Part shown: positions 40,799 to 50,331 of the stretch, in pieces | Numbering within the stretch: the stretch's first letter is position 1 | Layout of the letters: the number at the start of each line of letters is the position of its first letter | Assembly: GCF_016008875.1 (NCBI RefSeq) | Contig: NZ_JADTQG010000008.1 | Coordinates: forward strand, 186,001 to 250,000 | Length of the DNA stretch: 64,000 nucleotides | Direction: 5' to 3' | From: Ectopseudomonas mendocina | GTDB lineage: Bacteria; Pseudomonadota; Gammaproteobacteria; Pseudomonadales; Pseudomonadaceae | Notes under the pieces: generated by a model | Told to the model about the DNA's origin: nothing | The model's database searches: none | The model's input: only the letters and a program-made list of their open reading frames with translations | Position numbers and translations under genes: made by a program

Positions 40799-41947
40799 AT
40801 GAGTACTGCTGCCTTCAAGATCGCCAATAAGCTGCTGACCGGCCAGGGCGCCGTTGAGCAACTGGCGCACGAACTGCCCCGCCTGAACATCGCCAACCCG
40901 CTGATCGTCACCGACGCCATCCTGATCAAATCCGGCACCGTGGACCACGTGCTCAAGCAGCTTGGCGAGCGTGCCTACGGCATTTTCGACGGCGTGGAGC
41001 CTGAGCCGGAAATCGCCATCGTCGAGGCCTGCGCCAAGGTTTACCGCGACGGCGGTCACGATGGCTTGATCGGCGTCGGCGGCGGCAGCGCCATCGACAT
41101 CGCCAAGGCAGTCGCCGGCTATGTCGGTCATGACGGCGCACTGGAGGAGTTGTTCGGTGTCGACCAGATCAAGCGCAAGGGCCCACCGCTGATCGCCATC
41201 CCGACCACCGCCGGCACCGGTTCGGAAGTGACCAACGTATCGATCCTCTCGGACAAGAAGGCGCAGCTGAAAAAGGGCATCGTCAGCGATTATCTGCTGC
41301 CCGACGTCGCCCTGGTCAGCCCGGTGATGACCCTGACCTGCCCGCGCAGCGTGACCGCTGCCAGCGGCGTCGATGCCCTGGTGCACGCGGTGGAGTCCTA
41401 CCTGTCGGTCAATGCCTCGCCGATCACCGATGCCCTGGCCATCGGCGCCATCAAGCTGATCGCCAAGGCGCTGCCCAAGGCCTACGCCAATCCGGCCGAC
41501 CTGAAGGCGCGTGAAGACATGGCCACCGCCAGCCTGATGGCCGGCATGGCCTTCGGCAACGCCGGAGTTGGCGCCGTGCACGCCCTGGCCTATCCGCTGG
41601 GCGGGCGCTTCAATATCGCCCATGGCGTCAGCAACGCCTTGCTGCTGCCCTACGTGATGGCCTGGAACAAGCTGGCCTGCGTCGAGCGCATGGCCGAGAT
41701 CGCCGCCGCTCTCGGCGTGCAGACTCACGGTCTGAGCGACAAGGCCGCTGCCGACCTGGCTGTCGAGGCCATGGCCGAGCTGTGCGCCAGTGTCGACATT
41801 CCCAAGGGCATGCGCAGCTTCAATGTGCCCGAGGACGCCATCCCAGGGATGGCCGAGGAGGCCAGCAAGATCGACCGCCTGATGCGCAACAACCCGCGGC
41901 GCCTGACCGCTGGCGACATTGAGCAGATCTACCGCGCCGCCTACTGA
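40799..41947 (+). CDS. Iron-containing alcohol dehydrogenase (type III)
   Basis: The enzyme should oxidise a hydroxyl group to an aldehyde with NAD and a divalent metal. The 382-residue product has the GVGGGSAIDIAKAV nucleotide-binding loop and TTAGTGSEVT. The metal ligands lie in DALVHAVESY, VGAVHALAYPLGG and NIAHGVSNALLLP. Start codons at 40796 and 40799 are adjacent. With the downstream succinate-semialdehyde-type dehydrogenase, a 4-hydroxybutyrate dehydrogenase role is plausible but unproven. A sigma54 promoter precedes it and a hairpin terminator follows. Confidence 0.9.
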   Translation: MSTAAFKIANKLLTGQGAVEQLAHELPRLNIANPLIVTDAILIKSGTVDHVLKQLGERAYGIFDGVEPEPEIAIVEACAKVYRDGGHDGLIGVGGGSAIDIAKAVAGYVGHDGALEELFGVDQIKRKGPPLIAIPTTAGTGSEVTNVSILSDKKAQLKKGIVSDYLLPDVALVSPVMTLTCPRSVTAASGVDALVHAVESYLSVNASPITDALAIGAIKLIAKALPKAYANPADLKAREDMATASLMAGMAFGNAGVGAVHALAYPLGGRFNIAHGVSNALLLPYVMAWNKLACVERMAEIAAALGVQTHGLSDKAAADLAVEAMAELCASVDIPKGMRSFNVPEDAIPGMAEEASKIDRLMRNNPRRLTAGDIEQIYRAAY

Positions 41948-41970
41948 TTTTCAACAATCGATGAACGATA

Positions 41971-41991
41971 GCCCCGGTCATGCCGGGGTTT
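41971..41991 (+). terminator. Hairpin after the iron alcohol dehydrogenase gene
   Basis: CCCCGG and CCGGGG (41972-41988) enclose TCATG, followed by TTT. Because no promoter-like sequence fits between it and the permease gene 40 bases later, it may be a partial terminator that sets the ratio of dehydrogenase to permease. Confidence 0.65.
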
Positions 41992-42026
41992 GCTGCTTAC
42001 AACTCTAATAAAGCTGGGTGATTCAA

Positions 42027-43406
42027 ATGTCCGAACTGCAACAACAAGACCTGGGCGTCGAAGCCCCGTACTGGCCGCTGGGGCCATTCAAGGTACGTCT
42101 GCCTTTCATTCACTACCGCTTTGAGCTCTCCGACTACATGCAGGGCCTGCTCATGTGCGCGGTGGACCTGGCGGCCATTCCGCTGATGACCGAATTCCTC
42201 GGCATGCCCTTCGAGGTAGCACTGGCGGTGGTCATGCTCAACGGCCTGCTGTACCTGACCCACCACCTGCTCGGCGACCCGGTGGTGCCGGGCTGGATCA
42301 CCCCGGCGATCCCCCTGCTGATGGCCTACTGCAGCCAGTTCCCGGAGGGCCCGGAGCGGGTGCATGCGCTGATTGCCTTCCAGTTGATGCTGGGGGCGTT
42401 CTCCATAGGACTGGGGATGACGGGCATGGCGCGCAAGGTGGTGTCGCTGGTGCCCTCGGCGCTCAAGGCCGGCATCATCATGGGCGCCGGCCTCAGTGCG
42501 GTGGTCACCGTGTTCAAGGAAGGCGGGCGCTTCGACAGCTTCCCCTGGACCATTTCCATCGCCGTCGGCATCGCCTTCTACCTGGTGTTCTCCCTGCACT
42601 TCCAGCAGTTGAAGAAGCGCAGCCGCTTCTGGTGGAACTTCGCCAAGCTGGGCATCTTCCCGATCATCCTGCTGGCCGTGTTCGTTGCGCCGATCTTCGG
42701 TGAGGCGCCGTGGCCGAACATCGAGTGGGGCATCAGCAAACCGGACTTCGTCACTCTGTGGAACGAGTACACCGTGTTCGGTCTCGGCATGCCGCCGCTG
42801 ATGATGTTCGTCACCGCCATTCCCACCGTATTCGCTGCCTACCTGGTGGTGTTCGGTGACGTGCTGGGCGCCAGGGCGATCCTCTCCGAGGCTGACCATA
42901 TCCGCAGTGACGAGAAGGTCGACTTCAACCCCAACCGCTCGCACATGATCTTTGGCGGGCGCAACGCCTTCATGAGCATTTTTGGCCCGGACGTGGCCAT
43001 GTGCGGCCCGCAGTGGTCGGCCATGCAGGTGGTCATCACCGAGCGTTTCAAGGGCGGCGCCCAGGCGATGAAGTCCATCTACGGCGGCGTCGGCTCGTTC
43101 CGCTGGGGCACCAACACCGGCCTGTTGCTGCTGCCGGTGGTCACCCTGCTGCAGCCGATTCTCGGCGTGGCACTGGCGCTGACCCTGCTGATCCAGGGCT
43201 ATGTCAGCGTGCGCCTGGGCATCATGGAAGCGCGCAGCCAGCGTGACCTGGGCATCGCCGGGGTGATCGGCGCGGTGCTGGCGATCAAGGGCGCCGGCTG
43301 GGCCTTCGCCATCGGCGTCGGCCTCTGCGTGCTGATCTATGGCGCGCAGATGTTCCGTGGCGAGAACGACCAGACCTTCACCAAGGATCTGCCGCCCGGC
43401 GAGTGA
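42027..43406 (+). CDS. SLC23-like (xanthine/uracil permease family) membrane transporter
   Basis: The 459-residue hydrophobic protein has about 12 membrane spans and resembles the solute carrier 23 fold. The family's short NCS2 signatures are not clear, so assignment to a subfamily is weak. A long loop near 290-310 contains SEADHIRSDEKVDFNPNRSH. The gene lies between the iron alcohol dehydrogenase and the semialdehyde dehydrogenase, which suggests it imports the substrate of that pathway rather than a nucleobase. The ATG at 42027 is preferred over a GTG three codons upstream. Confidence 0.72.
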   Translation: MSELQQQDLGVEAPYWPLGPFKVRLPFIHYRFELSDYMQGLLMCAVDLAAIPLMTEFLGMPFEVALAVVMLNGLLYLTHHLLGDPVVPGWITPAIPLLMAYCSQFPEGPERVHALIAFQLMLGAFSIGLGMTGMARKVVSLVPSALKAGIIMGAGLSAVVTVFKEGGRFDSFPWTISIAVGIAFYLVFSLHFQQLKKRSRFWWNFAKLGIFPIILLAVFVAPIFGEAPWPNIEWGISKPDFVTLWNEYTVFGLGMPPLMMFVTAIPTVFAAYLVVFGDVLGARAILSEADHIRSDEKVDFNPNRSHMIFGGRNAFMSIFGPDVAMCGPQWSAMQVVITERFKGGAQAMKSIYGGVGSFRWGTNTGLLLLPVVTLLQPILGVALALTLLIQGYVSVRLGIMEARSQRDLGIAGVIGAVLAIKGAGWAFAIGVGLCVLIYGAQMFRGENDQTFTKDLPPGE

Positions 43407-43459
43407 TCCTTTCGAATTGACCAGCCGGAGCCTTGTGTCTCCGGCTGCAGGAGTAGTGC

Positions 43460-44911
43460 ATGAAACTCAACGATCCCGATCTGCTGCGCCACCAGGCCTA
43501 TATCGACGGCCAGTGGTGCGACGCACCCGACGGTGCCGTCACGGAAATCTTCAACCCGGCCAACGGTGAGTCCCTGGGCCATGTGCCGAACCTGGGCGCA
43601 GCCGAAACCCGCCGCGCCATCGAGGCCGCCCAGGCCGCGCAACCGGCCTGGCGTGCGCTGACTGCCAAGGAGCGCGCCGCGCGCCTGCGCACCTGGTACG
43701 AGCTGATGCTCGCCAACCAGGAAGACCTGGCGCAGATCATGACCGCCGAGCAGGGCAAGCCGCTGGCCGAAGCCCGCGGCGAAGTGCTCTATGCCGCCTC
43801 GTTCATCGAATGGTTCGCCGAGGAGGCCAAGCGCGTCTATGGCGACACCATTCCCGGCCACCAGGCCGACAAGCGCCTGATCGTTACCAAGGAGCCGATC
43901 GGTGTGGCCGCCGCTATCACGCCGTGGAATTTCCCCGCGGCGATGATCACCCGCAAGGCCGGCCCGGCCCTGGCCGCTGGCTGCGCCATGGTGCTCAAAC
44001 CCGCGCCGCAGACGCCTTTCAGTGCCCTGGCTCTGGCTGTGCTGGCCGAGCGCGCCGGTATCCCCGCCGGGCTGTTCAGCGTGCTGCCGGCGGACGCCGA
44101 GCGGTCTCGTGAAGTGGGCGGTGAGCTGTGCGCCAACCCCATCGTGCGCAAGCTGTCGTTCACCGGCTCCACCGGCGTCGGCATCAAGCTGATGGAGCAA
44201 TGCGCGCCAACCCTGAAGAAACTGTCCCTGGAGCTGGGCGGCAATGCGCCGTTCATCGTCTTCGACGATGCCGATCTGGACGCGGCGGTCGAGGGCGCCA
44301 TGGTTGCCAAGTACCGCAACGCGGGGCAGACCTGCGTATGCGCCAACCGCATCTACGTGCAGGACGGCGTGTACGACGCCTTCGCCGAGAAGCTGGCGGC
44401 GGCGGTGGCGGGGCTCAAGGTTGGCCAGGGCACTGAAGCGGGTGTGACCACCGGCCCGCTGATCGACGCCAATGCCGTGGCCAAGGTGCAGGCGCATCTG
44501 GCCGATGCGCTGGAGAAGGGCGCCAGGGTACTGCAGGGTGGTCAGGCGCTGGGCGGCAATTTCTTCGCGCCCACCGTGCTGGCCGACGTGACGCCGGACA
44601 TGCGCGTGGCCCGTGAGGAAACCTTCGGCCCGCTGGCGCCGCTGTTCCGCTTCAGCGACGAAGCCGAAGTGATCCGCCAGGCCAATGACACCGAGTTCGG
44701 TCTGGCTGGTTACTTCTACACCCGCGACCTGGGCCGCGCCTTCCGTGTCGGCGAGGCGCTGGAGTACGGCATGGTCGGCATCAACACCGGGCTGATTTCC
44801 AACGAAGTGGCGCCGTTCGGCGGCATCAAGGCCTCCGGCCTGGGCCGCGAAGGCTCCAGGTACGGGTTGGACGAGTACCTGGAGATCAAATACCTCTGCC
44901 TGGGTATCTGA
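43460..44911 (+). CDS. NAD(P)-dependent succinate-semialdehyde-type dehydrogenase
   Basis: This aldehyde dehydrogenase has 483 residues and closely resembles GabD: ITPWNFPAAMITRKAGPALAAG, general base Glu258 in LELGGNAPF and catalytic Cys292 in GQTCVCANR. The second Cys (294) is typical of SSADH. It should oxidise a semialdehyde to a dicarboxylate feeding the TCA cycle. It is the last gene of the sigma54-linked cluster. No GABA aminotransferase gene is adjacent, so a hydroxyl route into the semialdehyde seems more likely. Confidence 0.9.
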   Translation: MKLNDPDLLRHQAYIDGQWCDAPDGAVTEIFNPANGESLGHVPNLGAAETRRAIEAAQAAQPAWRALTAKERAARLRTWYELMLANQEDLAQIMTAEQGKPLAEARGEVLYAASFIEWFAEEAKRVYGDTIPGHQADKRLIVTKEPIGVAAAITPWNFPAAMITRKAGPALAAGCAMVLKPAPQTPFSALALAVLAERAGIPAGLFSVLPADAERSREVGGELCANPIVRKLSFTGSTGVGIKLMEQCAPTLKKLSLELGGNAPFIVFDDADLDAAVEGAMVAKYRNAGQTCVCANRIYVQDGVYDAFAEKLAAAVAGLKVGQGTEAGVTTGPLIDANAVAKVQAHLADALEKGARVLQGGQALGGNFFAPTVLADVTPDMRVAREETFGPLAPLFRFSDEAEVIRQANDTEFGLAGYFYTRDLGRAFRVGEALEYGMVGINTGLISNEVAPFGGIKASGLGREGSRYGLDEYLEIKYLCLGI

Positions 44912-45187
44912 AGTACGGGTGAATGCCGTGGGAGGGGCTTTAGCCGCGACAGTCACGCTCGCTGAGCGACTCCTCTCAGCAGGAAAGCTCGCGGACAAGT
45001 CCGCTCCCGCAACGGCGCGAGTCGTGGGAGCGGACTCGTCCGCGAATGATCCTCAGCCCCGCAGGAATGGACGGCCTTTGGCATCTCTCACCCTGCGCTC
45101 TGTCTTGCTCCTGCCTAAGTTGACTTAGGCTGCGATGAGGCTGCCAGGCTGAGGCATTTGCGCGCGCCACCGTCAGGCGGCGCTGCC
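44904..45187. repeat. Tandem duplication, unit 1
   Basis: About 284 bases beginning at the last codons of the aldehyde dehydrogenase gene (GTATCTGA) recur with over 90% identity at 45191-45464. The unit contains a GTGGGAGCGGACTxGTCCGCG palindrome and a C-terminal GCGCGCCxCCGTCAGGCGGCGC stretch. It has no coding potential I can support. Confidence 0.88.
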
Positions 45188-45190
45188 GTG

Positions 45191-45464
45191 GTATCTGATG
45201 TACGGGTGAATGCCGTGGGAGGGGCTTTAGCCGCGACAGTCAGCGCTCGCTGAGCGACTCCTCTTCGCGGACAAGTCCGCTCCCACAACGGCGCGATTCG
45301 TGGGAGCGGACTTGTCCGCGAATGGTCCTGAAGCCCCGCAGGAATGGACGGCCTTTGGCATCTCTCACCCTGCGCTCTGTCTTGCTCCTGCCTGTGTTGA
45401 CTCAGGCTGCGATGAGCCTGCCAGGCTGAGGCGTTTGCGCGCGCCGCCGTCAGGCGGCGCTGCC
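45191..45464. repeat. Tandem duplication, unit 2
   Basis: This second copy of 44904-45187 is about ten bases shorter because AGCAGGAAAGC is missing near 45263. It even repeats the GTATCTGA from the end of the upstream gene. It ends 59 bases before rpe, so it may contain or displace the rpe promoter. Confidence 0.88.
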
Positions 45465-45523
45465 ATCCGGCGCATCTGCCGCTACAATGCGCGCCACCGT
45501 GATTCAGCACTCAGAGGTGCGCC

Positions 45524-46198
45524 ATGCAACCCTTCGCCATCGCCCCGTCGATCCTTTCCGCCGACTTCGCCCGCCTGGGTGAGGAAGTGGATAACGTACT
45601 CGCCGCCGGGGCGGACATCGTTCACTTCGATGTCATGGACAACCATTACGTGCCCAACCTGACCATCGGTCCGATGGTCTGCTCGGCGCTGCGCAAGTAC
45701 GGCATCACCGCGCCCATCGACGCGCACCTGATGGTCAAGCCGGTGGACCGCATCATCGGTGACTTCATCGAGGCCGGCGCCTCCTACATCACCTTCCATC
45801 CGGAAGCCTCCGAGCACATCGACCGTTCGCTGCAGCTGATCAAGGCGGGCGGCGCCAAGGCCGGCCTGGTGTTCAACCCGGCCACCCCGCTGGACGTGCT
45901 CAAGTACGTGATGGACAAGGTCGACATGATCCTGCTGATGAGCGTCAACCCCGGTTTCGGCGGGCAGAAGTTCATCCCCGGCACCCTCGACAAGCTGCGT
46001 GAAGCCCGCGCGCTGATCGACGCCAGTGGCCGCGAGATCCGCCTGGAAATCGACGGCGGCGTCAACGTGCAGAACATCCGCGAGATCGCCGAGGCGGGCG
46101 CCGACACCTTCGTCGCAGGCTCGGCCATTTTCAACCAGCCGGACTACAAAGCCGTGATCGACGCCATGCGCGCCGAACTGGCCCAGGTGCGTGGATGA
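45524..46198 (+). CDS. rpe: Ribulose-phosphate 3-epimerase
   Basis: Rpe interconverts ribulose-5-phosphate and xylulose-5-phosphate in the pentose phosphate pathway. The 224-residue TIM barrel begins [17 protein letters not shown]. It has the metal/catalytic [12 protein letters not shown], the [14 protein letters not shown] loop and EIDGGVN. It overlaps gph by four bases, the common rpe-gph pairing that leads into the trp genes. Confidence 0.97.
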   Translation: MQPFAIAPSILSADFARLGEEVDNVLAAGADIVHFDVMDNHYVPNLTIGPMVCSALRKYGITAPIDAHLMVKPVDRIIGDFIEAGASYITFHPEASEHIDRSLQLIKAGGAKAGLVFNPATPLDVLKYVMDKVDMILLMSVNPGFGGQKFIPGTLDKLREARALIDASGREIRLEIDGGVNVQNIREIAEAGADTFVAGSAIFNQPDYKAVIDAMRAELAQVRG

Positions 46199-46875
46199 AA
46201 CCTCTGCGCGCGCTGTGCGGCGGTGAGCTGCCGCGCCTGGTGATGTTCGACCTGGACGGCACGCTGATCGACTCGGTGCCGGACCTGGCTGCAGCGGTCG
46301 ACCGCATGCTGGTCGAGCTGGGTCGCGCGCCGGCAGGTGTAGAGCAGGTTCGCGAGTGGGTCGGCAATGGCGCCCGCGTGCTGGTGCGTCGCGCCCTGGC
46401 TGGCGGTTTGGATCACGCGGCAGTGGGCGAGGTCGAGACAGAGCAGGCGCTGGCACGCTTTCTCGACATCTACGCCGACTGTCATGACCTGACCGCGCTG
46501 TACCCCGGTGTGCACGAGCTGCTCGAAGCCTTGAGTACCGCTGCCGTCGAACTGGCGGTGGTGACCAACAAGCCGGAGCGTTTCGTCGCGCCGTTGCTGG
46601 AGCAGGTCGGCCTGGGCGGTTATTTCCGCTGGATCATCGGCGGCGACACCCTGCCGCAGCAGAAACCCGACCCGGCTGCGTTGCTCCAGGTGATGCGCCT
46701 GGCGGGTGTCGAGGTATCGCAATCGCTGTTCATTGGCGACTCGCGCAACGATGTGCTGGCCGCTCACGCAGCAGGTGTGCCCTGCGTCGCGGTGAGCTAC
46801 GGCTATAACCATGGCCGCCCGATCACCGAAGAGAAACCGAACCTGGTGGTCGATAGCCTCGCCGAGTTGCTCTGA
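46195..46875 (+). CDS. gph: Phosphoglycolate phosphatase Gph
   Basis: Gph is a HAD-superfamily phosphatase that removes 2-phosphoglycolate formed during DNA repair and metabolism. The 226-residue product has the nucleophile motif [11 protein letters not shown] (Asp19 and Asp21), the VVTNKPERF motif II and the [12 protein letters not shown] motif IV. It is coupled to rpe by a four-base overlap. A palindromic repeat follows its stop. Confidence 0.95.
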   Translation: MKPLRALCGGELPRLVMFDLDGTLIDSVPDLAAAVDRMLVELGRAPAGVEQVREWVGNGARVLVRRALAGGLDHAAVGEVETEQALARFLDIYADCHDLTALYPGVHELLEALSTAAVELAVVTNKPERFVAPLLEQVGLGGYFRWIIGGDTLPQQKPDPAALLQVMRLAGVEVSQSLFIGDSRNDVLAAHAAGVPCVAVSYGYNHGRPITEEKPNLVVDSLAELL

Positions 46876-46904
46876 CGAATCTTCAGCTACGCCATTCGGC
46901 TTTT

Positions 46905-46963
46905 GTAGGAGCGGATTTATCCGCGAAACTGGCGATTGAGATCGCGGATAAATCCGCTCCTAC
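46905..46963. repeat. GTAGGAGCG palindromic repeat after gph
   Basis: Perfect arms of about 22 bases (GTAGGAGCGGATTTATCCGCG and complement) flank a short centre. It is the same family as 7052, 19613 and 21284. Confidence 0.85.
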
Positions 46964-47077
46964 CAAGCTATCGCTTTGCCCCGCTTGCAGGGCTTGGCTT
47001 GTAGCTGCTACCTTGGCCGCTCTCCTTATTCCCCCGCCTGTCGAGATCGCACCGTGGTGGTTAGCTGCAAACTCTGG

Positions 47078-47122
47078 ATGAAGGTCATCAAGGCCCTGGC
47101 CCGTTGGCGCTGGCGCGCCTGA
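47078..47122 (+). CDS. trpL: trp leader peptide TrpL
   Basis: This 14-codon frame reads [14 protein letters not shown] with two Trp codons near its end, as expected for an attenuation leader. An in-frame GTG at 47054 would lengthen it to 22 codons and add a third Trp codon (KLWMKV). After the stop come a GGCGC-TGGC-GCGCC stem inside the frame and a GCCGC-TGCGC-GCGGC stem at 47132-47146. Attenuation of trpE by a leader is established for P. putida. The following T-run is weak. Confidence 0.8.
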   Translation: MKVIKALARWRWRA

Positions 47123-47187
47123 TTTCGTCCTGCCGCTGCGCGCGGCCCGTTTGCACCCGACCGTTTCCCCGAGCCATGAGGCTGATC

Positions 47188-48678
47188 ATGACCCATGAAG
47201 AATTCCTGCGTTTAGCCGCTGAAGGCTACAACCGCATTCCCCTGGCTTGCGAAACCCTGGTGGATTTCGACACGCCGTTGTCCATCTACCTGAAACTGGC
47301 CGACGCGCCTAATTCCTACCTGCTCGAATCCGTGCAGGGCGGCGAGAAGTGGGGCCGTTATTCGATCATCGGCCTGCCGGCGCGCACCGTGCTGCGCGTG
47401 CATGGCCATGACGTGGTGGTTACTACCGACGGCGTCGAGGCCGAGCGTCACCAATGCGCCGACCCGCTGGAGTTCGTCGAGCAGTTCAAGGCGCGCTACA
47501 AGGTGCCGACCATTGCCGGTCTGCCGCGCTTCAACGGCGGCCTGGTGGGTTACTTCGGCTATGACAGCGTGCGCTACGTCGAGCCCAAGCTGGCTGCCGG
47601 GGTGAATCCCGATGCGCTGGGTACGCCGGATATCCTGCTGATGGTTTCCGACGCCGTGGTGGTGTTCGACAACCTGGCCGGCAAGATGCACGGCATCGTC
47701 CTCGCCGATCCGGCTCAGCCGGATGCCTTCGAGCAAGGCCATGCGCGCCTGCGCGAGATCCTGCACAAGCTGCGCCAGCCGATTATCCCGCGCCTGGGTG
47801 TGGACCTGTCCGCGCCGCCGGGCGAGGAGCCGGCGTTCCGCTCCAGCTACAGCCAGGGCGACTACGAGGCGGCGGTCCGTTCGATTAAGGAGTACATCCT
47901 GGCCGGCGACTGCATGCAGGTGGTGATCTCCCAGCGCATGTCGATTCCGTTCAAGGCGGCACCGATCGACCTGTACCGCGCGCTACGCTGCATCAACCCG
48001 ACGCCTTATATGTACTTCTTCAACTTCGGTGACTTCCATGTGGTCGGCAGTTCGCCGGAAGTGTTGGTGCGCGTCGAGGACGGTCTGGTCACCGTGCGCC
48101 CCATCGCCGGTACCCGCCCGCGCGGCGCCAGCGAAGAGGCGGACAAGGCGCTGGAAGACGACCTGCTGTCCGACGCCAAGGAAATCGCCGAGCACCTGAT
48201 GCTCATCGACCTGGGCCGTAACGACACTGGCCGCGTGTCGCAGGTCGGCTCGGTCAAGCTCACCGAGAAGATGGTCATCGAGCGCTATTCCAACGTCATG
48301 CACATCGTTTCCAACGTCACCGGTCAGCTCAAACCCGAACTGTCGGCGATGGACGCGCTGCGTGCCATCCTGCCGGCCGGCACCCTGTCCGGTGCGCCGA
48401 AGATCCGCGCCATGGAAATCATCGACGAGCTCGAACCGGTCAAGCGCGGCGTCTACGGCGGCGCGGTCGGCTACTACGCCTGGAACGGCAACATGGACAC
48501 CGCCATTGCCATCCGCACCGCGGTGATCAAGGACTTTGAGCTGCACGTGCAGGCCGGCGCCGGCATCGTCGCCGACTCGGTGCCCGCCCTGGAGTGGGAA
48601 GAAACCCTGAACAAGCGCCGCGCCATGTTCCGCGCCGTTGCGCTCGCCGAACAGACTGCCGTCCAGGCCCAGGAATAA
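47188..48678 (+). CDS. trpE: Anthranilate synthase component I TrpE
   Basis: TrpE with TrpG makes anthranilate from chorismate and glutamine. The 496-residue product has the feedback-site motif LLES near the N-terminus ([17 protein letters not shown]). The catalytic segments are [21 protein letters not shown] and [11 protein letters not shown]. The start at 47188 has a GAGG site. A leader peptide precedes it. trpG follows after only 13 bases. Confidence 0.97.
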   Translation: MTHEEFLRLAAEGYNRIPLACETLVDFDTPLSIYLKLADAPNSYLLESVQGGEKWGRYSIIGLPARTVLRVHGHDVVVTTDGVEAERHQCADPLEFVEQFKARYKVPTIAGLPRFNGGLVGYFGYDSVRYVEPKLAAGVNPDALGTPDILLMVSDAVVVFDNLAGKMHGIVLADPAQPDAFEQGHARLREILHKLRQPIIPRLGVDLSAPPGEEPAFRSSYSQGDYEAAVRSIKEYILAGDCMQVVISQRMSIPFKAAPIDLYRALRCINPTPYMYFFNFGDFHVVGSSPEVLVRVEDGLVTVRPIAGTRPRGASEEADKALEDDLLSDAKEIAEHLMLIDLGRNDTGRVSQVGSVKLTEKMVIERYSNVMHIVSNVTGQLKPELSAMDALRAILPAGTLSGAPKIRAMEIIDELEPVKRGVYGGAVGYYAWNGNMDTAIAIRTAVIKDFELHVQAGAGIVADSVPALEWEETLNKRRAMFRAVALAEQTAVQAQE

Positions 48679-48691
48679 CAGGAGCCGTACC

Positions 48692-49288
48692 ATGCTTTTG
48701 ATGATCGACAACTACGACTCCTTCACCTACAACGTCGTGCAGTACCTGGGTGAGCTGGGCGCCGACGTGCACGTGATTCGCAACGACGAGCTGAGCATCG
48801 CCGAGATCGAAGCACTGAAGCCCGAGCGCATCGTCGTCTCGCCTGGCCCGTGCACGCCGACCGAGGCGGGCGTGTCCATCGAGGCCATTCTGCATTTTGC
48901 CGGCAAGCTGCCGATCCTCGGCGTCTGCCTCGGCCACCAGAGCATTGGCCAGGCCTACGGCGGCGACGTGGTACGCGCGCGCCAGGTGATGCACGGCAAG
49001 ACCAGCCCGGTGTTCCATGAAGACAAGGGCGTGTTCGCCGGCCTCAACAAGCCGCTCACCGTGACCCGCTATCATTCCCTGGTGGTCAAGCGCGAAACCC
49101 TGCCGGATTGCCTGGAGATCACTGCCTGGACGCAGCATGAAGACGGCTCGGTCGACGAGATCATGGGCCTGCGCCACAAGATCCTGAACATCGAGGGTGT
49201 GCAGTTCCACCCCGAGTCCATCCTCACCGAGCAGGGCCACGAACTGTTCGCCAACTTCCTCAAGCAGACCGGAGGCGTGCGCGCATGA
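48692..49288 (+). CDS. trpG: Anthranilate synthase component II TrpG
   Basis: TrpG is the glutamine amidotransferase subunit that feeds ammonia to TrpE. The 198-residue product has the catalytic Cys79 in [10 protein letters not shown], the oxyanion [10 protein letters not shown], and the His/Glu pair in QFHPESIL. An AGGAG site precedes the start. It overlaps trpD by four bases and forms the trpGDC unit. In P. aeruginosa a pyocin region separates trpE from trpG; here there is no insertion. Confidence 0.97.
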   Translation: MLLMIDNYDSFTYNVVQYLGELGADVHVIRNDELSIAEIEALKPERIVVSPGPCTPTEAGVSIEAILHFAGKLPILGVCLGHQSIGQAYGGDVVRARQVMHGKTSPVFHEDKGVFAGLNKPLTVTRYHSLVVKRETLPDCLEITAWTQHEDGSVDEIMGLRHKILNIEGVQFHPESILTEQGHELFANFLKQTGGVRA

Positions 49289-50331
49289 ATATCAAGGAAG
49301 CCCTCAACCGGATCGTCGCCCAGCTCGATCTGACCACCGAGGAAATGCAGGCGGTGATGCGTGAAATCATGACTGGCCAGTGCACCGACGCGCAGATCGG
49401 CGCCTTCCTCATGGGCATGCGCATGAAGAGCGAGACCATCGACGAGATCGTCGGTGCCGCCAGCGTCATGCGCGAACTGGCTGCACCGGTGGTGATCGAC
49501 GCCGAGCGCCTAGTCGACACCTGCGGCACCGGCGGCGACGGCATGAACATCTTCAACGTCTCCACCGCGGCGGCTTTCGTCGTCGCGGCGGCTGGCGGCA
49601 AGGTGGCCAAGCACGGCAACCGCGCGGTCTCCGGCAAGAGCGGCAGCGCCGATCTGCTCGAAGCGGCCGGCGTTTACCTGGGGCTCCAGCCCGAGCAGGT
49701 GGCGCGCTGCGTCGAGAGCGTCGGCGTTGGCTTCATGTTCGCCCCGTCCCATCATGGCGCGATGAAGCATGCCATTGGCCCGCGTCGCGAGCTGGGCCTG
49801 CGTACCATCTTCAATATGCTCGGCCCGATGACCAATCCGGCCGGCGCCAAGCATCAGGTCATCGGCGTTTTCAGCCAGGCACTGTGCCGCCCCATGGCCG
49901 AGGTGCTGCAGCGCCTCGGCAGCGAGCACGTGCTGGTGGTGCATGCACAGGATGGTCTGGATGAGATCAGCCTGGCTGCGCCGACCTTCGTCGCCGAACT
50001 CAAGGACGGCAAGGTCAGCGAGTACCGTATCCAGCCCGAGGATTTCGGCATCAAGAGCCAGAGCCTGATCGGCCTGACCGTCGACAATGCCGAGCAGTCG
50101 CTGGAGCTTATTCGCGACGCACTGGGTCGGCGCAAGACCGAGAATGGCCAGAAGGCTGCCGACATGATCGTGCTCAATGCCGGTGCCGCGCTGTACGCCG
50201 CCGACCATGCCAGCAGCCTGCGCGAAGGCGTGCAGCTGGCGCACGATGCCCTGCACACCGGGCTGGCGCGCGAGAAGCTGGAGGAGCTAGTCTCCTTTAC
50301 TGCGGTATTCAAACAGGAGAACGAAGGGTGA
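49285..50331 (+). CDS. trpD: Anthranilate phosphoribosyltransferase TrpD
   Basis: TrpD joins anthranilate to PRPP in tryptophan synthesis. The 348-residue product has the PRPP loop [36 protein letters not shown] and the [12 protein letters not shown] segment. Length is normal. It overlaps trpG upstream and trpC downstream by four bases each, so translation of the three is coupled. Confidence 0.97.
   Translation: MNIKEALNRIVAQLDLTTEEMQAVMREIMTGQCTDAQIGAFLMGMRMKSETIDEIVGAASVMRELAAPVVIDAERLVDTCGTGGDGMNIFNVSTAAAFVVAAAGGKVAKHGNRAVSGKSGSADLLEAAGVYLGLQPEQVARCVESVGVGFMFAPSHHGAMKHAIGPRRELGLRTIFNMLGPMTNPAGAKHQVIGVFSQALCRPMAEVLQRLGSEHVLVVHAQDGLDEISLAAPTFVAELKDGKVSEYRIQPEDFGIKSQSLIGLTVDNAEQSLELIRDALGRRKTENGQKAADMIVLNAGAALYAADHASSLREGVQLAHDALHTGLAREKLEELVSFTAVFKQENEG

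Larger units (their letters stand above)
46876..47187. other. Leader region between gph and trpE
   Basis: The 312 bases hold a GTAGGAGCG palindrome and a short Trp-containing leader reading frame, followed by GC-rich stems before trpE. The trpE promoter should lie between 46970 and 47050 but I cannot place it with confidence. Confidence 0.75.

Noticed and set aside
44912..45523. Possible small genes within the tandem duplication
   Set aside because: The open frames there are not conserved between the two copies because of the ten-base length difference, and they lack start signals.
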